Positions 8,493 through 16,659 are shown, numbered from the stretch's first letter. The stretch: DNA of 64,000 nucleotides from Heliomicrobium undosum (GCF_009877425.1 NZ_WXEY01000007.1:112378-176377), one strand, 5' to 3'. The notes: generated by a model from the letters alone, not told the origin. Numbers and translations are program-made.

Positions 8493-9713
8493 TTATAGCC
8501 CTCTCCGGCTCAGCGGACTGACGAGCGCGTCGGAGTCATCATCATTGCTTCTCGTCGGATAGCCGTGCTTTTTCCGCAGGTAGCTGATCTCCTGGAGCCC
8601 GCAGCCCTCTGAATCACAGTCGACACATTCCAGGCAGTGGGTGAAGTCAAATCCGGCCGTGAAGGGGCAGACGGCGATGCAGTTGGCGCAACTGTGACCG
8701 TTTTCCTGCCAGAAGCGCAGGCAGGCTTCCGCGTCGATGGTCCACTTTTCCACGCCGGGGTTGTTATTGGCGCAGGCGACCTCGAAGGACGGTTCTCCGG
8801 CGCTGATCGACTTCGACGGGCAATGATCCACACAGGCCAGACAGTTGCGGCAAAAACGGGCGATGCCGAAATCGACGGGAGAATCGGCGAGGAGGGGCAT
8901 ATTCGTCAACACCTTGCACAGTCGCACGTTGGAACCAAACTCCGGCGTGATCAGCAAACCGTGCCGGCCCAGTTCGCCGAGCCCGGCGTCGATGGCCAGG
9001 GGGATGCTCAACGCCGTGTCGTTCATACAGGGGATGGCCGTATAACCGAGGGAGCGGATGAACTCCGCAAGCGATACAGCGGAGATAGCCATGCGTGAAT
9101 AACCCAGCGAGGCGGCGGTGCTACTGGCTGCGGCCGGGGAGGCTTCGATCAACTCCTGGTTCATCGCCACGGCGATCACGATGGCCGTCTGCACGGAGGC
9201 GGGGATGACGAAGCGGTCCCTTTCTTCGGAAGGGTCGTCGGCATTCTCGAAGACGAAAGGCTTCTCCAGGTCCTCTGCGTAGACCCACTTCGAATCCAGC
9301 CGGGCCACCCCCACCAGGTCGGCGCCGTACAGGCGCGCCTGCGCCTTCACGATTCGCGTCATGTCGCCGGCGCCGGCCTCCCATTTCCTGTGACGGAGCG
9401 GTTCGGGAACGAAGAGGGGGTTCCAGGCTAAAAAACGGCTGTTCGGAAAACCGTAGGAGCCCAGGATCAGATTGAGCGCGTTCGCGCCCAGGTCGGCGGC
9501 GTAGTCCAGCCGGCTGTTTCCCGGGACATCGCTGTAGATGTTTGCCATCATGTTGGCAAACATCTTTTCCGTAAAGTGCAGGATGCCCTTCTTGCCTGTG
9601 TCTTGCATGCCCACGGTGACAAAGGCCTGGTTTTCCACAGAAAAACGCCGGTAACGGCTTTCGTCGATGCGGTGAGCGGGGTCTTTGCGGTGATGGCGCT
9701 CTCTTGGAATCAT
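8493..9713 (-). CDS. Reductive-dehalogenase-like (RdhA-related) Fe-S protein, cytoplasmic type
   Basis: A 406-aa protein. The C-terminal third has two [4Fe-4S] motifs in the order seen in RdhA and epoxyqueuosine reductase: CRNCLACVDHCP near residue 318, and a second cluster made from an isolated Cys plus SCANCIAVCPF near residue 365. The middle part (DLVGVARLDSKWVY, GRHGLLITPEFGSNVRLCKV) matches the corrinoid-binding nitroreductase-like fold of this superfamily. The start at 9713 follows GAGGGGG; a 55-codon extension upstream has no ribosome site and covers a terminator. There is no twin-arginine signal and no rdhB anchor gene nearby, so it is not a classical respiratory dehalogenase. A further Cys-rich tail (CLECVDCDSEGCG) is unusual. 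It probably reduces a cytoplasmic substrate; which one is unknown. Confidence 0.75.
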   Translation of the reverse strand: MIPRERHHRKDPAHRIDESRYRRFSVENQAFVTVGMQDTGKKGILHFTEKMFANMMANIYSDVPGNSRLDYAADLGANALNLILGSYGFPNSRFLAWNPLFVPEPLRHRKWEAGAGDMTRIVKAQARLYGADLVGVARLDSKWVYAEDLEKPFVFENADDPSEERDRFVIPASVQTAIVIAVAMNQELIEASPAAASSTAASLGYSRMAISAVSLAEFIRSLGYTAIPCMNDTALSIPLAIDAGLGELGRHGLLITPEFGSNVRLCKVLTNMPLLADSPVDFGIARFCRNCLACVDHCPSKSISAGEPSFEVACANNNPGVEKWTIDAEACLRFWQENGHSCANCIAVCPFTAGFDFTHCLECVDCDSEGCGLQEISYLRKKHGYPTRSNDDDSDALVSPLSRRGL

Positions 9714-9852
9714 GCCTGTTCCCCCTCGACGAAGAAGTCTGTCTGACGCAAAGGACGATTCAATATACTTCAATACTTCGACAAAAATAACAAACTCCTG
9801 CTTGTTCTGAAGGGGAATTTGCACATAGGGTTCCGGCAGACTGCAAAGGAAC

Positions 9853-9889
9853 AAAAAAACCCCGGGGTGATACACCCCAGGGGTTTTTT
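9853..9889 (-). terminator. Bidirectional-looking terminator after mop
   Basis: AACCCCGGGGTG and CACCCCAGGGGTT form a near-perfect stem flanked by A7 and T6. On the minus strand it ends the mop transcript before the RdhA-like gene. Confidence 0.85.
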
Positions 9890-9961
9890 GAAGTAACCTG
9901 CGATTGCTGCTGGGACGGCAACGGCCTCCAATCCTAGCGAAGGGGTTCGAGGGAGTGCCGG

Positions 9962-10168
9962 TTAGGCCATCAGCATGACCGACGTGGACTTAATGATGGC
10001 GACGGCTTCAGAGCCGACCTTCAGTCCTAGTTCCATGAGGGCATCCTTGGAAATCATCGAGGTGATCTGGTTTCCGCCGCCGATGTCCAATACAACCTCG
10101 GCCATGACCTGACCTTCCTTGACTTCGATAACCGTGCCCTTCAATTGGTTTCTGGCGGTGATTTTCAT
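9962..10168 (-). CDS. mop: Molbindin (Mop domain) molybdate/tungstate-binding protein
   Basis: A 68-aa single Mop/TOBE domain. It starts MKITARNQLKGTVIEVKEG and ends KSTSVMLMA, the typical molbindin frame (SARNQLKG ... IT..IS ... G..V.A.IK.T.V). Such proteins assemble into hexamers that store or buffer molybdate or tungstate in the cytoplasm. AAAGGAGG lies eight bases before the ATG. It follows modA by ~90 bp on the same strand and probably shares its transcript; a strong terminator follows at 9853-9889. Length is exactly that of the single-domain family. Confidence 0.93.
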   Translation of the reverse strand: MKITARNQLKGTVIEVKEGQVMAEVVLDIGGGNQITSMISKDALMELGLKVGSEAVAIIKSTSVMLMA

Positions 10169-10261
10169 AGCGGATCCTCCTTTGTTAAATTAATCAATGT
10201 CATATTTAGTCAAAAACTACAAATGTCCTCCTGGAATAGGGAAAGATCCGACAAATCTTTT

Positions 10262-11059
10262 TTATTGGCCTACCACGGTGAAACCGTATTTTTCAAAGAC
10301 CACTTTTGCGGCAGGCCCTTGCAGGTATGTCAGGAACTCCCCGGCGGCCTTGGCGTTCTTGCTCTCTTTCAACACTGCGCCCGGGTAGAGGACCGGCGAA
10401 TGGGAACCCTCTGGCGCCCGGGTGACGATCTTGACCTTGTCGGAGATCTTGGCGTCCGTCTCATAGACGACGCCGGCTTCCGTATTGCCGGTTTCCACAT
10501 AGGTCAGCACCTGACGGACGTCTTTGGCAAAAACCATCTTGTCTTGCACGGCGTCAGCCAGGTTCAGTTTTGTCAGCACCTCCTGGGCGTACTTGCCGGC
10601 GGGCACGCTCTTCGGTTCCCCGATAGCCAGTTTTTTCACTTTATCTCCCGCCAGATCAGAGAAGCCAGTGATGGAGGAGTCCTTGGGGGTCACCAGAACC
10701 ACCTTGTTTTCCAGCAGGTTTTTGCGGGTGGCTGTGTCGATGAGATTCTTGGCTTGCAGATCGTCCATCTGCTTGGGCGCTGCGGAGATGAAGATGTCCG
10801 CCGGCGCGCCTTGCTCGATCTGTTGCTGCAGGGAACCGGATGCGCCAAAGTTGTAGGTGATGGCGGTGTTCGCCTTTTCCTTGGCATAGAGATCCTTGAC
10901 TTCTGTCAAGGCATCCTTCAGGCTGGCCGCAGCGGAGACGGTTAGATTGACGGGCGCAGCGGTCTCTTTGGCCGGCGGCGGGGAACCGCACCCCGATAGC
11001 AGGGTTGCTGTCAAAAATAAAAGCAGTGATAAACGGGATAACCATTTTCCATGTTTCAA
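10262..11059 (-). CDS. modA: Molybdate ABC transporter substrate-binding lipoprotein
   Basis: A 265-aa ModA-family protein that captures molybdate or tungstate outside the membrane. The start is taken as TTG at 11059: AGGAGG lies eight bases upstream and it gives a compact lipoprotein signal ending LLSGC. Upstream ATGs at 11092 and 11083 lack ribosome sites. Family features are LTVSAAASLKDALTEVKDLY at the start of the mature domain, GASGSLQQQIEQGAPADIFI, and VVYETDAKI near the hinge. The gene is monocistronic or paired with mop; its permease genes are ~5 kb away. It has a sigma-A promoter at 11398-11426 and a ~330-nt leader with hairpin L2, indicating transcript-level control by metal status. 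Confidence 0.93.
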   Translation of the reverse strand: MKHGKWLSRLSLLLFLTATLLSGCGSPPPAKETAAPVNLTVSAAASLKDALTEVKDLYAKEKANTAITYNFGASGSLQQQIEQGAPADIFISAAPKQMDDLQAKNLIDTATRKNLLENKVVLVTPKDSSITGFSDLAGDKVKKLAIGEPKSVPAGKYAQEVLTKLNLADAVQDKMVFAKDVRQVLTYVETGNTEAGVVYETDAKISDKVKIVTRAPEGSHSPVLYPGAVLKESKNAKAAGEFLTYLQGPAAKVVFEKYGFTVVGQ

Positions 11060-11159
11060 GTCAAGCGCCTCCTTTGCTTTCATTGGGGTCATGATGCCGT
11101 CTTTCGGGACAACCATTCTGGAAGGAGAGAGAATCACAACCTCCTTTCAAAAAAAACTT

Positions 11160-11260
11160 TCATGATCCGTCAAGTTGCAGGCGATGATGAAAAATGGCTA
11201 TTTCATAAAAAAAATCTCAATGGGGTGGCCAAGTGTGACCGCCATCTCCCCATTGAGATT
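11160..11260 (-). promoter_or_regulatory. Leader hairpin L2 upstream of modA
   Basis: On the minus strand AATCTCAATGGGG (+ coordinates 11248-11260) pairs over 13 bp with CCCCATTGAGATT (11213-11225) and is followed by a U run (11207-11212). It lies ~150 nt before the modA start. The 5' arm holds CTCAATGGGGAGATG (11243-11257), the motif shared by leaders L1-L5. Beyond it, TTTTTCATCATCGCCTGC (11178-11195) is identical to the segment in L1. Confidence 0.65.
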
Positions 11261-11397
11261 TGCTTTATCCTATGAAATAGAGTGACCAAAAAAAGAACCC
11301 TTCTATCAATAGATGACGTAAGGCATCATTACTGAAAAGGAGTTCTCGTCGTCGAGACAGCACTTGAGATGACCGAATTGGCGTTGCTCTCATAGCC

Positions 11398-11426
11398 AAT
11401 ATAAACAGTAAAACAAGCGCTGTCAA
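11398..11426 (-). promoter_or_regulatory. sigma-A promoter of modA
   Basis: On the minus strand TTGACA (11421-11426) and TATATT (11398-11403) are separated by exactly 17 nt. Transcription would start near 11391, giving a leader of about 330 nt that includes hairpin L2. The 11138-11479 stretch holds no gene apart from this promoter and leader. Confidence 0.8.
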
Positions 11427-11479
11427 TGCTTTTATATATTGTTTTGTCAAGTTTTATCGTGTATGATTTGGTTAATCCT

Positions 11480-12544
11480 TCATATCTCAGCGACGAGCTC
11501 GCCGAGCCCTTCCAGGTCATAGCCACCCATCCCTTGCAGTTCCGCCCGAAACTCGGAAGAACGGATGATCTCCAAGAGGCTCTGAAAAAGCGGCTTGACG
11601 AAATCCTCTTTCTTGACGACGAGATGGTACTCTTCCTTGTGCAGGGGGACAAAGTCAACCTGGGCCACCTGTCGCGCCGCCCGTTCGGTGCCCAAACCAT
11701 AATCGGCCTCGTCCCTGGCGATGGCGCTGGCGACAGAGAGATGGGAGAAAACCTCTTTCCGGTATCCTGGAATCCTGTGGCTCTCGATGTCCAACTGCCG
11801 GAGCTTCTCGTCGAGGAACACCCGGGTTCCACAGCCCCGTTCCCGGTTGATATAGCGGATATCGGACCGGGTGAAGGCTTGCCAGTCGAGAATGTTTTTC
11901 GGGTTTCCTTGCGCCACGTAGAAGCCTTGCATCCGACGGACCAGCCGGATGATCACCGTGGGGATGCCCGGGATCAGCCGCCGGACATAGGGGATGTTGT
12001 ACTGGCCCGAATCACCGTCCCAGAGATGGGCCGACGCCATGTGGGCCGTCCCCTGGTACAAGGCCAACAAGCCGTTAAAGCTGCCCACATGAGAACGAAA
12101 GATGGGTGTCCCTCGCGGATGCCGTTCCAGGTGGTTGGCCAGGATGTCGAGCAGGGGATCCTGACCGCAGAGCACCAATCCCGGCAGAGGCGGCGACCAT
12201 TCATCCCCTGCGGAGGACAGGGTCGCCGCGGCGGACACGGGCGCAGCGACGGAACCCCCCGGCGCACCGGATGAACCGGACGGAGCGATGAAAGTCGAAG
12301 CCGCCGTTGTTCCCTCTGTTGCCGCCGTCATCAGACTGTCAGGCGACTCGGCTGCCTGTCCCTTTCGCATATACTTGTCGACGGCGTCAGAGAGCACCCG
12401 AAGTTTACGCCCTACCCGGTAAGCCGGCAGATCCCCCCGTTTGATCATCTCGTAGACGGTGTTTTTCTTGATGCGCAGTCGTTCGGCCACTTCCTCCGGG
12501 GTCAGTGACGTATCCTCCGGCACGATGGTTTCCTCCCCAGTCAT
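11480..12544 (-). CDS. HTH + periplasmic-binding-like regulator, probable molybdate/tungstate sensor
   Basis: Residues ~12-60 form an excisionase/MerR-like helix-turn-helix (LTPEEVAERLRIKKNTVYEM, then VGRKLRVLSDAVDKYM). An Ala/Ser/Pro-rich linker (~65-110) is followed by a type 2 periplasmic-binding-protein-like domain (~115-354) of the kind fused to MoeA and to one-component molybdate regulators. That domain includes DPLLDILANHLE, FINRERGCGTR-like ryinrergcg and a C-terminal ADYGLGTERAAR. Length (354 aa) suits this regulator class. It lies between modA and the divergent second binding-protein gene. The palindromic ACCATG repeats at 12574-12588 in the shared intergenic region are a candidate operator. 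Ligand (Mo or W oxyanion, or a Mo cofactor form) is inference. Confidence 0.82.
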   Translation of the reverse strand: MTGEETIVPEDTSLTPEEVAERLRIKKNTVYEMIKRGDLPAYRVGRKLRVLSDAVDKYMRKGQAAESPDSLMTAATEGTTAASTFIAPSGSSGAPGGSVAAPVSAAATLSSAGDEWSPPLPGLVLCGQDPLLDILANHLERHPRGTPIFRSHVGSFNGLLALYQGTAHMASAHLWDGDSGQYNIPYVRRLIPGIPTVIIRLVRRMQGFYVAQGNPKNILDWQAFTRSDIRYINRERGCGTRVFLDEKLRQLDIESHRIPGYRKEVFSHLSVASAIARDEADYGLGTERAARQVAQVDFVPLHKEEYHLVVKKEDFVKPLFQSLLEIIRSSEFRAELQGMGGYDLEGLGELVAEI

Positions 12545-12573
12545 TCCGATTCTTTGTTGTTGGCAATCATTTT

Positions 12574-12588
12574 ACCATGAACCATGGT
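12574..12588. promoter_or_regulatory. Candidate operator between regulator and second binding-protein gene
   Basis: ACCATG (12574-12579) is followed one base later by the palindrome ACCATGGT (12581-12588), just before TATATA (12590-12595). It lies in the divergent intergenic region 30 bp from the regulator start. Confidence 0.4.
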
Positions 12589-12628
12589 TTATATATAGAG
12601 CCGGCGTATGGCTCGTCCGGTGATGAAG

Positions 12629-12698
12629 ATTCTCAAAGGCGAGACGCCCTTCCTTCCCTAGTGGGTATGGAGGGTAGGGAAGCCTTTGAGAATTTTTT
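12629..12698 (+). promoter_or_regulatory. Leader hairpin L3 upstream of the second binding-protein gene
   Basis: ATTCTCAAAGGC (12629-12640) pairs perfectly with GCCTTTGAGAAT (12682-12693). Inside it CTTCCCTA (12653-12660) pairs with TAGGGAAG (12675-12682 region). A T run follows (12693-12698), and the gene starts 37 nt later. The 5' arm carries CTCAAAGGCGAGACG (12632-12646), the shared leader motif. Confidence 0.65.
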
Positions 12699-12735
12699 AT
12701 TTTCACCACCATCATGATTAAAGGAGGAAGACAAG

Positions 12736-13632
12736 ATGAAGAAAGCGGGAACAGGGGGAACACAGGGAACAGGGGAAACACCGAAAACACCGGGACCATG
12801 GAGAAAATGGGCGCGTGGGGCGGTTTTGCTCGCCTTGACCGGGGTGCTGCTGAGCGGCTGCGGCGGACAGGGAAGCAGGGGCGCCACAGCGCAGAGCACC
12901 CCTATGCAGAGCCCTCCTGCGGAGACGAAACCGGCGCCTTCCGGGCAACCCTTGTTTGCTTATGTGGGGGCCGGGCTGAAAGAGCCGGTGACGGGACTGG
13001 CGGCGCTGTATGAGGCGCAGACCGGCATCAAGGTCGAATTGACCTTCAACAATTCCGGCGCCCTGCTCAGCCAGGCGGAAACGGCTAAAAAAGGCGATAT
13101 CTATATGCCGGGAGGCAAGCCTTTTGTAGAAACGGCCCAGAAGAAAGGGATCATTGAAAAGGTGGTCGGACCGGTGGCCTACCACGTGCCGGCGATCATC
13201 ACCCCGAAAGGCAACCCGGCCGGGATTAAGGATGTGCGCGATCTCGCCCGGCCCGGCCTAAAACTGGTGCTTCCCGACAAAGAGGCCACGGCGATCGGAA
13301 AAAACGCCTTTAAAACCTTTGCACAACTCGGCATCAGCGCAGCGGTGGAAAAGAACATCCTGGCGTCCGTAGAAACGATGCCCAAGGTGCCCGCCATGAT
13401 CGCCATGGGGCAGGGGGATGCCGGCATCGCCGAATACAGCAGCATTGCCCATGATCAGGACAGGTTGGAGGTGATCGAGATCGACCCCGCCGTCAACGTG
13501 ATCGATGAGATCCCTTGCGCGTCATTGACCTTCTCCAACCAGAAGGAAAGAGCGCAAGACTTTCTGGAATTCGTGCAGAAGGAAGGACCGGGGGTCTTCA
13601 AAAAGTTCGGATTTAAAGTTCCCCAGCCGTAA
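12736..13632 (+). CDS. Second molybdate/tungstate-type substrate-binding lipoprotein
   Basis: A 298-aa lipoprotein with an unusually long N-terminal region before the membrane signal; the lipobox is LLSGC near residue 41. After a Pro/Gln-rich linker comes a ModA/WtpA-type binding domain: FAYVGAGLKEPVTGLAALYE, then the NNSGALLSQAETAKKGDIYM ligand region and YHVPAIITPKGNPAGIKDVR. AAAGGAGG stands eight bases before the ATG. It is the likely partner of the permease and ATPase at 16.9-18.8 kb, though the modBCD operon lies between. Similarity to WtpA and to archaeal-type binding proteins makes tungstate a reasonable candidate, but the ligand cannot be fixed from sequence. It is preceded by leader L3 and followed by a terminator. 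Confidence 0.85.
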   Translation: MKKAGTGGTQGTGETPKTPGPWRKWARGAVLLALTGVLLSGCGGQGSRGATAQSTPMQSPPAETKPAPSGQPLFAYVGAGLKEPVTGLAALYEAQTGIKVELTFNNSGALLSQAETAKKGDIYMPGGKPFVETAQKKGIIEKVVGPVAYHVPAIITPKGNPAGIKDVRDLARPGLKLVLPDKEATAIGKNAFKTFAQLGISAAVEKNILASVETMPKVPAMIAMGQGDAGIAEYSSIAHDQDRLEVIEIDPAVNVIDEIPCASLTFSNQKERAQDFLEFVQKEGPGVFKKFGFKVPQP

Positions 13633-13637
13633 CAAAA

Positions 13638-13680
13638 AAGAAGCCAGGGACATCGCAGACGGCGAGCCCTGGCTTCTTGC
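13638..13680. terminator. Bidirectional terminator between convergent genes
   Basis: AAGAAGCCAGGG pairs with CCCTGGCTTCTT around a 17-nt loop, with A-rich and T-rich flanks. It closes the binding-protein gene on the plus strand and modD on the minus strand. Confidence 0.8.
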
Positions 13681-13692
13681 TAAAGAATTGGC

Positions 13693-14538
13693 TTATACAG
13701 GGGTAATCCGGACACCGATATCGACCGGCTTGCCGAAGTAGACCCATGTCGTGGAGATGACGTCGACGCCTGCCTTCGCATAATCCTCCACGTTCTGTTC
13801 GTTGATGCCGCCGGTGCCGATCATCGTCACCTTCGGGTTGACGGACCGGATGGCGGTTGCCATCGCCGCCAGTTCCGCAGGCGGCACTTTATCAAACTGG
13901 AGGCCGTCCACGCCGGCATGGCAAAGCCGCAGCGCCTGCTCCAGATCAGCGACCTCGACGATGATCTTTTTTTCGCTCGCCCGGGCGCGAAGCGCTTCCA
14001 TCTGCGCCAGCAGGCCCTCCAAGCCGCCGATGAAGTTCAGATGCTGGGCAAAAATCAACACCGTTTCCGAGAGTCCCAGGCGGTGCGGAAATCCGCCGCC
14101 GGCGATGACGGCCTGGATGGCCAGTTCCTTTGTGCCGGGGAAGATTTTCCGCGTCGTCACGATCTGGATGCGAAGGTTGATCGCTTTCGCCTTCTCGACC
14201 AGCCTTCGCGTCCGGGTGGCGATGCCGGAACTGTATTCGAGGATGTTCTGGCATACCTTCCAGGCCATGTGCAGGCGGCTTGCCGGCCCGCGCGCCTCGA
14301 GAAAGACCTCTCCCGGCGTCACTTCTGTTCCGGAAGCGGCCTGAGCGCTGACCTCAATCCCCAACTTCGTCATGAGGCGTTGCGCTGCTTCCGTGCCGGC
14401 GATCACCGCCTTTTCCCGGGAAGTAAACCGCATGATCCCCTGTTGCCCGTCGATCCCTAAAACCATGGATGTCAAGTCGATGTAGGGGACATCCTCCTTC
14501 AGCAGTCGCTCGATCGCCTCGTCGGTCATGTACACCAT
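13693..14538 (-). CDS. modD: ModD, quinolinate-phosphoribosyltransferase-like molybdenum protein
   Basis: A 281-aa homologue of nicotinate-nucleotide pyrophosphorylase (NadC fold). It belongs to the ModD group found only in molybdenum gene clusters. Features are EDVPYIDLTSMVLGI at the N-terminus, GTEVTPGEVFLEARGPA, the central IVTTRKIFPGTKELAIQAVI, GGGFPHRLGLSETVLIF and the C-terminal phosphate-binding GTGGINEQNVEDYAKAGVDV. The start at 14538 follows CGGAGGG; the frame continues 91 codons upstream without a ribosome site. It is the last gene of modB-modC-modD. A hairpin between modC and modD (14590-14614) may reduce its expression. The exact reaction of ModD is not established. Confidence 0.9.
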   Translation of the reverse strand: MVYMTDEAIERLLKEDVPYIDLTSMVLGIDGQQGIMRFTSREKAVIAGTEAAQRLMTKLGIEVSAQAASGTEVTPGEVFLEARGPASRLHMAWKVCQNILEYSSGIATRTRRLVEKAKAINLRIQIVTTRKIFPGTKELAIQAVIAGGGFPHRLGLSETVLIFAQHLNFIGGLEGLLAQMEALRARASEKKIIVEVADLEQALRLCHAGVDGLQFDKVPPAELAAMATAIRSVNPKVTMIGTGGINEQNVEDYAKAGVDVISTTWVYFGKPVDIGVRITPV

Positions 14539-14589
14539 ACTGAAACCCTCCGTTTCCATCACCGATATTACTATTGCTTTTTCCAAAAG

Positions 14590-14614
14590 CAAAAGCCCCG
14601 CCAGCGGGGCTTTA
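14590..14614 (-). terminator. Hairpin/terminator at the modC stop codon
   Basis: On the minus strand AAAGCCCCGC pairs with GCGGGGCTTT, followed by a T-rich tail (TTGCTTTT). It overlaps the end of modC and precedes modD, so it probably gives partial termination within the operon. Confidence 0.65.
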
Positions 14615-15772
14615 TTGCGCCGGTAGCCCGGGGTCCTCTGCGGCGGCAAAAAGCCGTTCAGGATCCAGATGAACCCACCAGGGAAAGGGACGGTCTTTGA
14701 GCCGATTCCAAGACGCTTCTGAAAGGTGCATCGACAGTTGGGGCCGCCCTGCGAAGGAGCGCACACCGGCCAAGTCGTCAGCGCTGCTTTGGCGGCTCTT
14801 CGGCGGAACATCTTCGACGGCCTGCATCCATTCGAGATGCACCGTTTTTCCTTCCGTCGTATCGATCACCTGGCCCAATCGGCAGGGAAAGGTATTGACG
14901 CCGCCCGGTCCGTCGACGATCCTCAGGTGCCGGGCCCGGATCCCCACGTAGGCCGTCGAGGACGGGGGCGAGAAAGGCAGATGGAGGGTGCAGCCCCAAT
15001 CAAGGGCCTCGATTTGATCCGTTTGATGAGGCGATAGGATGCGGGCGCGTGACAGGTTCTTGCACCCTGTCAGGCGCGCCGCCGTGACCGTCGGCGGAGA
15101 CTGAAATATATCGGCTTTCGAGCCGAAAGCGGAAATACGCCCTTTCGAGAGCACGAGCAGGCTCTCGCAGACCCGGTAGGCCTCGTCCAGGTTGTGGGTG
15201 ACGAAGAGGGTTGCCCCCCGGTAATCGGACAGGGTCTTGAGCAGTTCGCTTTCCATCTGGCTGCGCAGGTGGTTGTCCAGGGCGGAAAAGGGTTCATCCA
15301 ACAGCAGCGCATCGGGATCGACTGACAAAGCGCGGGCTAAGGCCACGCGCTGTTGCTGGCCGCCCGACAGTTGACCGGGGAAGCGATCCTCCAACCCCTC
15401 CAGTTGGAACTGGAGGATTTTTTCTTCCAGCCGCCGGCGCCGCTCTTCCACAGCGAGGTCGAGATACTGCAAGCCGAAGAGGATGTTCTCAGCGACCGTC
15501 ATATGGGGAAAGACGGCGTAATCTTGAAACAAAAAACCGACCTTGCGCATGCGGCTGGGCAGATTGATCCCCTTTTCCGCGTCAAAGAGCACCCGGCCGT
15601 TCAGGGTGATGCGCCCCCGATCCGGCGTCTCGATGCCGGCGATGCAGCGCAGGATCATCGTTTTTCCGGAACCGGAGGCCCCCAGCAGACCGAGCGCCTC
15701 TCCGGCAGTGGCAAAGCTTACTTGGAGAGAGAAGCCGGGAAATCGCTTTTCGATATCGACCGATAGCTCCAT
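14612..15772 (-). CDS. modC: Molybdate ABC transporter ATP-binding protein
   Basis: A 386-aa ABC ATPase. Motifs in order are Walker A GASGSGKTM near residue 31, the Q loop FLFQDYAVFPHM, the signature LSGGQQQRVALARAL, Walker B ALLLDEPFSALD and the switch His in LFVTHNLDEAYRV. The C-terminal ~130 residues form a Mop/TOBE-like regulatory region, as in ModC. The start at 15772 is chosen by homology and a GGGGCGG site; the open frame upstream overlaps modB in another frame and is not protein-coding there. It overlaps the modB end by 55 bp, which implies translational coupling. It energises the ModB permease; the binding protein is ModA at 10.3-11.1 kb or the lipoprotein at 12.7 kb. Confidence 0.93.
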   Translation of the reverse strand: MELSVDIEKRFPGFSLQVSFATAGEALGLLGASGSGKTMILRCIAGIETPDRGRITLNGRVLFDAEKGINLPSRMRKVGFLFQDYAVFPHMTVAENILFGLQYLDLAVEERRRRLEEKILQFQLEGLEDRFPGQLSGGQQQRVALARALSVDPDALLLDEPFSALDNHLRSQMESELLKTLSDYRGATLFVTHNLDEAYRVCESLLVLSKGRISAFGSKADIFQSPPTVTAARLTGCKNLSRARILSPHQTDQIEALDWGCTLHLPFSPPSSTAYVGIRARHLRIVDGPGGVNTFPCRLGQVIDTTEGKTVHLEWMQAVEDVPPKSRQSSADDLAGVRSFAGRPQLSMHLSEASWNRLKDRPFPWWVHLDPERLFAAAEDPGLPAQ

Positions 15773-16467
15773 CGCAACCGCCCCTTTGTCTGGATGCGGG
15801 CTGTCAGCGCCGTCTGAATCTTGTTCCACTCGTTGATCAGCAGGATGACGCCCAGCGAGATAGTGACGATAATACCGACCCAGAGGAAGGCGCGATCCAT
15901 ATCGCCGCCCTCGGCGGCGAAGAAGATGGCCACAGGGATTGTCTGTGTCGTCCCCGGGATATTGCCGGCCAGCATGAGCGTAGCGCCGAACTCGCCCAGC
16001 GCGCGGGCGAAGGAGAGGATGACGCCGGCGACGATGCCCGGCCAGGCCAGGGGAACGGTGATGCGCCAGAAGACGGTCCACTCATCGGCGCCGAGGGTCC
16101 GGGCGGCGTGCAGGTAATTGGGATTCACCTGTTCAAAAGCGCCGCGGGCCGTCTTGTACATGAGCGGGAAGGCGACCGTCGTCGCTGCGATCACCGTGGC
16201 CGTCCAGGAGAAGATGATCGACGTGCCCATCTGGTGCAGGAATTGCCCGACGGGGCCGTTCTTCCCGAAGAGCAAGAGCAGGAAAAAACCGACCACCGTC
16301 GGCGGCAGCACCAGCGGCAGGGTCAGCAGGCCATCGATCAGGTTCTTTCCTCTTCCCTTATAGGCAGCCATCCAGCGGGCGACGGCGATGCCGAGGAAAA
16401 AGGTGATCACCGTGGAGACCGTCGCTGTTTTTAATGAGATCCAGATGGGCGCCATGTCGATGGCCAT
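15718..16467 (-). CDS. modB: Molybdate ABC transporter permease
   Basis: A 249-aa permease with five to six membrane helices. It has the ModB family stretch TLPLVLPPTVVGFFLLLLFG and the EAA loop ARALGEFGATLMLAGNIPG, which contacts ModC. The start at 16467 follows AGGGGG; the frame extends 22 codons upstream without a site. It leads the modB-modC-modD operon, expressed from a sigma-A promoter at 16618-16646 through leader hairpin L4. It is divergent from a second permease at 16854, so the two transport systems share one intergenic control region. Confidence 0.93.
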   Translation of the reverse strand: MAIDMAPIWISLKTATVSTVITFFLGIAVARWMAAYKGRGKNLIDGLLTLPLVLPPTVVGFFLLLLFGKNGPVGQFLHQMGTSIIFSWTATVIAATTVAFPLMYKTARGAFEQVNPNYLHAARTLGADEWTVFWRITVPLAWPGIVAGVILSFARALGEFGATLMLAGNIPGTTQTIPVAIFFAAEGGDMDRAFLWVGIIVTISLGVILLINEWNKIQTALTARIQTKGRLRWSYRSISKSDFPASLSK

Positions 16468-16515
16468 GTCCAATCCCCCTACACAATGACCCGTTTCACA
16501 TTCGCGGAGATAAAC

Positions 16516-16577
16516 AAAAACGACGAGGTTCAAGTTTCTGTACAGTTTGAACAGAAACGACGAATCTCGCCGTCGAG
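16516..16577 (-). promoter_or_regulatory. Leader hairpin L4 upstream of modB
   Basis: On the minus strand CGACGGCGAG (16566-16575) pairs with CTCGTCG (16521-16527), enclosing a second helix GTTTCTGT/ACAGAAAC and an alternative GTTCAA/TTGAAC pairing. Five U follow (16516-16520). CTCGACGGCGAGATT (16563-16577) is the shared leader motif. The hairpin ends 48 nt before the modB ATG. The alternative pairings suit a switch. Confidence 0.6.
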
Positions 16578-16617
16578 CGCTGGATGAAAAAAACCGATAA
16601 GACGATGTGTTAATGAA

Positions 16618-16646
16618 ATCTTAAGGGAAAAAAGGCTCCCTGTCAA
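16618..16646 (-). promoter_or_regulatory. sigma-A promoter of modBCD
   Basis: On the minus strand TTGACA (16641-16646) and TAAGAT (16618-16623) are 17 nt apart. The predicted start near 16611 gives a ~145-nt leader containing L4. Confidence 0.75.
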
Positions 16647-16659
16647 GCACAGAAAAGGA

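Noticed and set aside
10145..10945. 266-codon frame antisense to modA
   Set aside because: It covers the modA/mop intergenic region and modA itself. No domain is visible.
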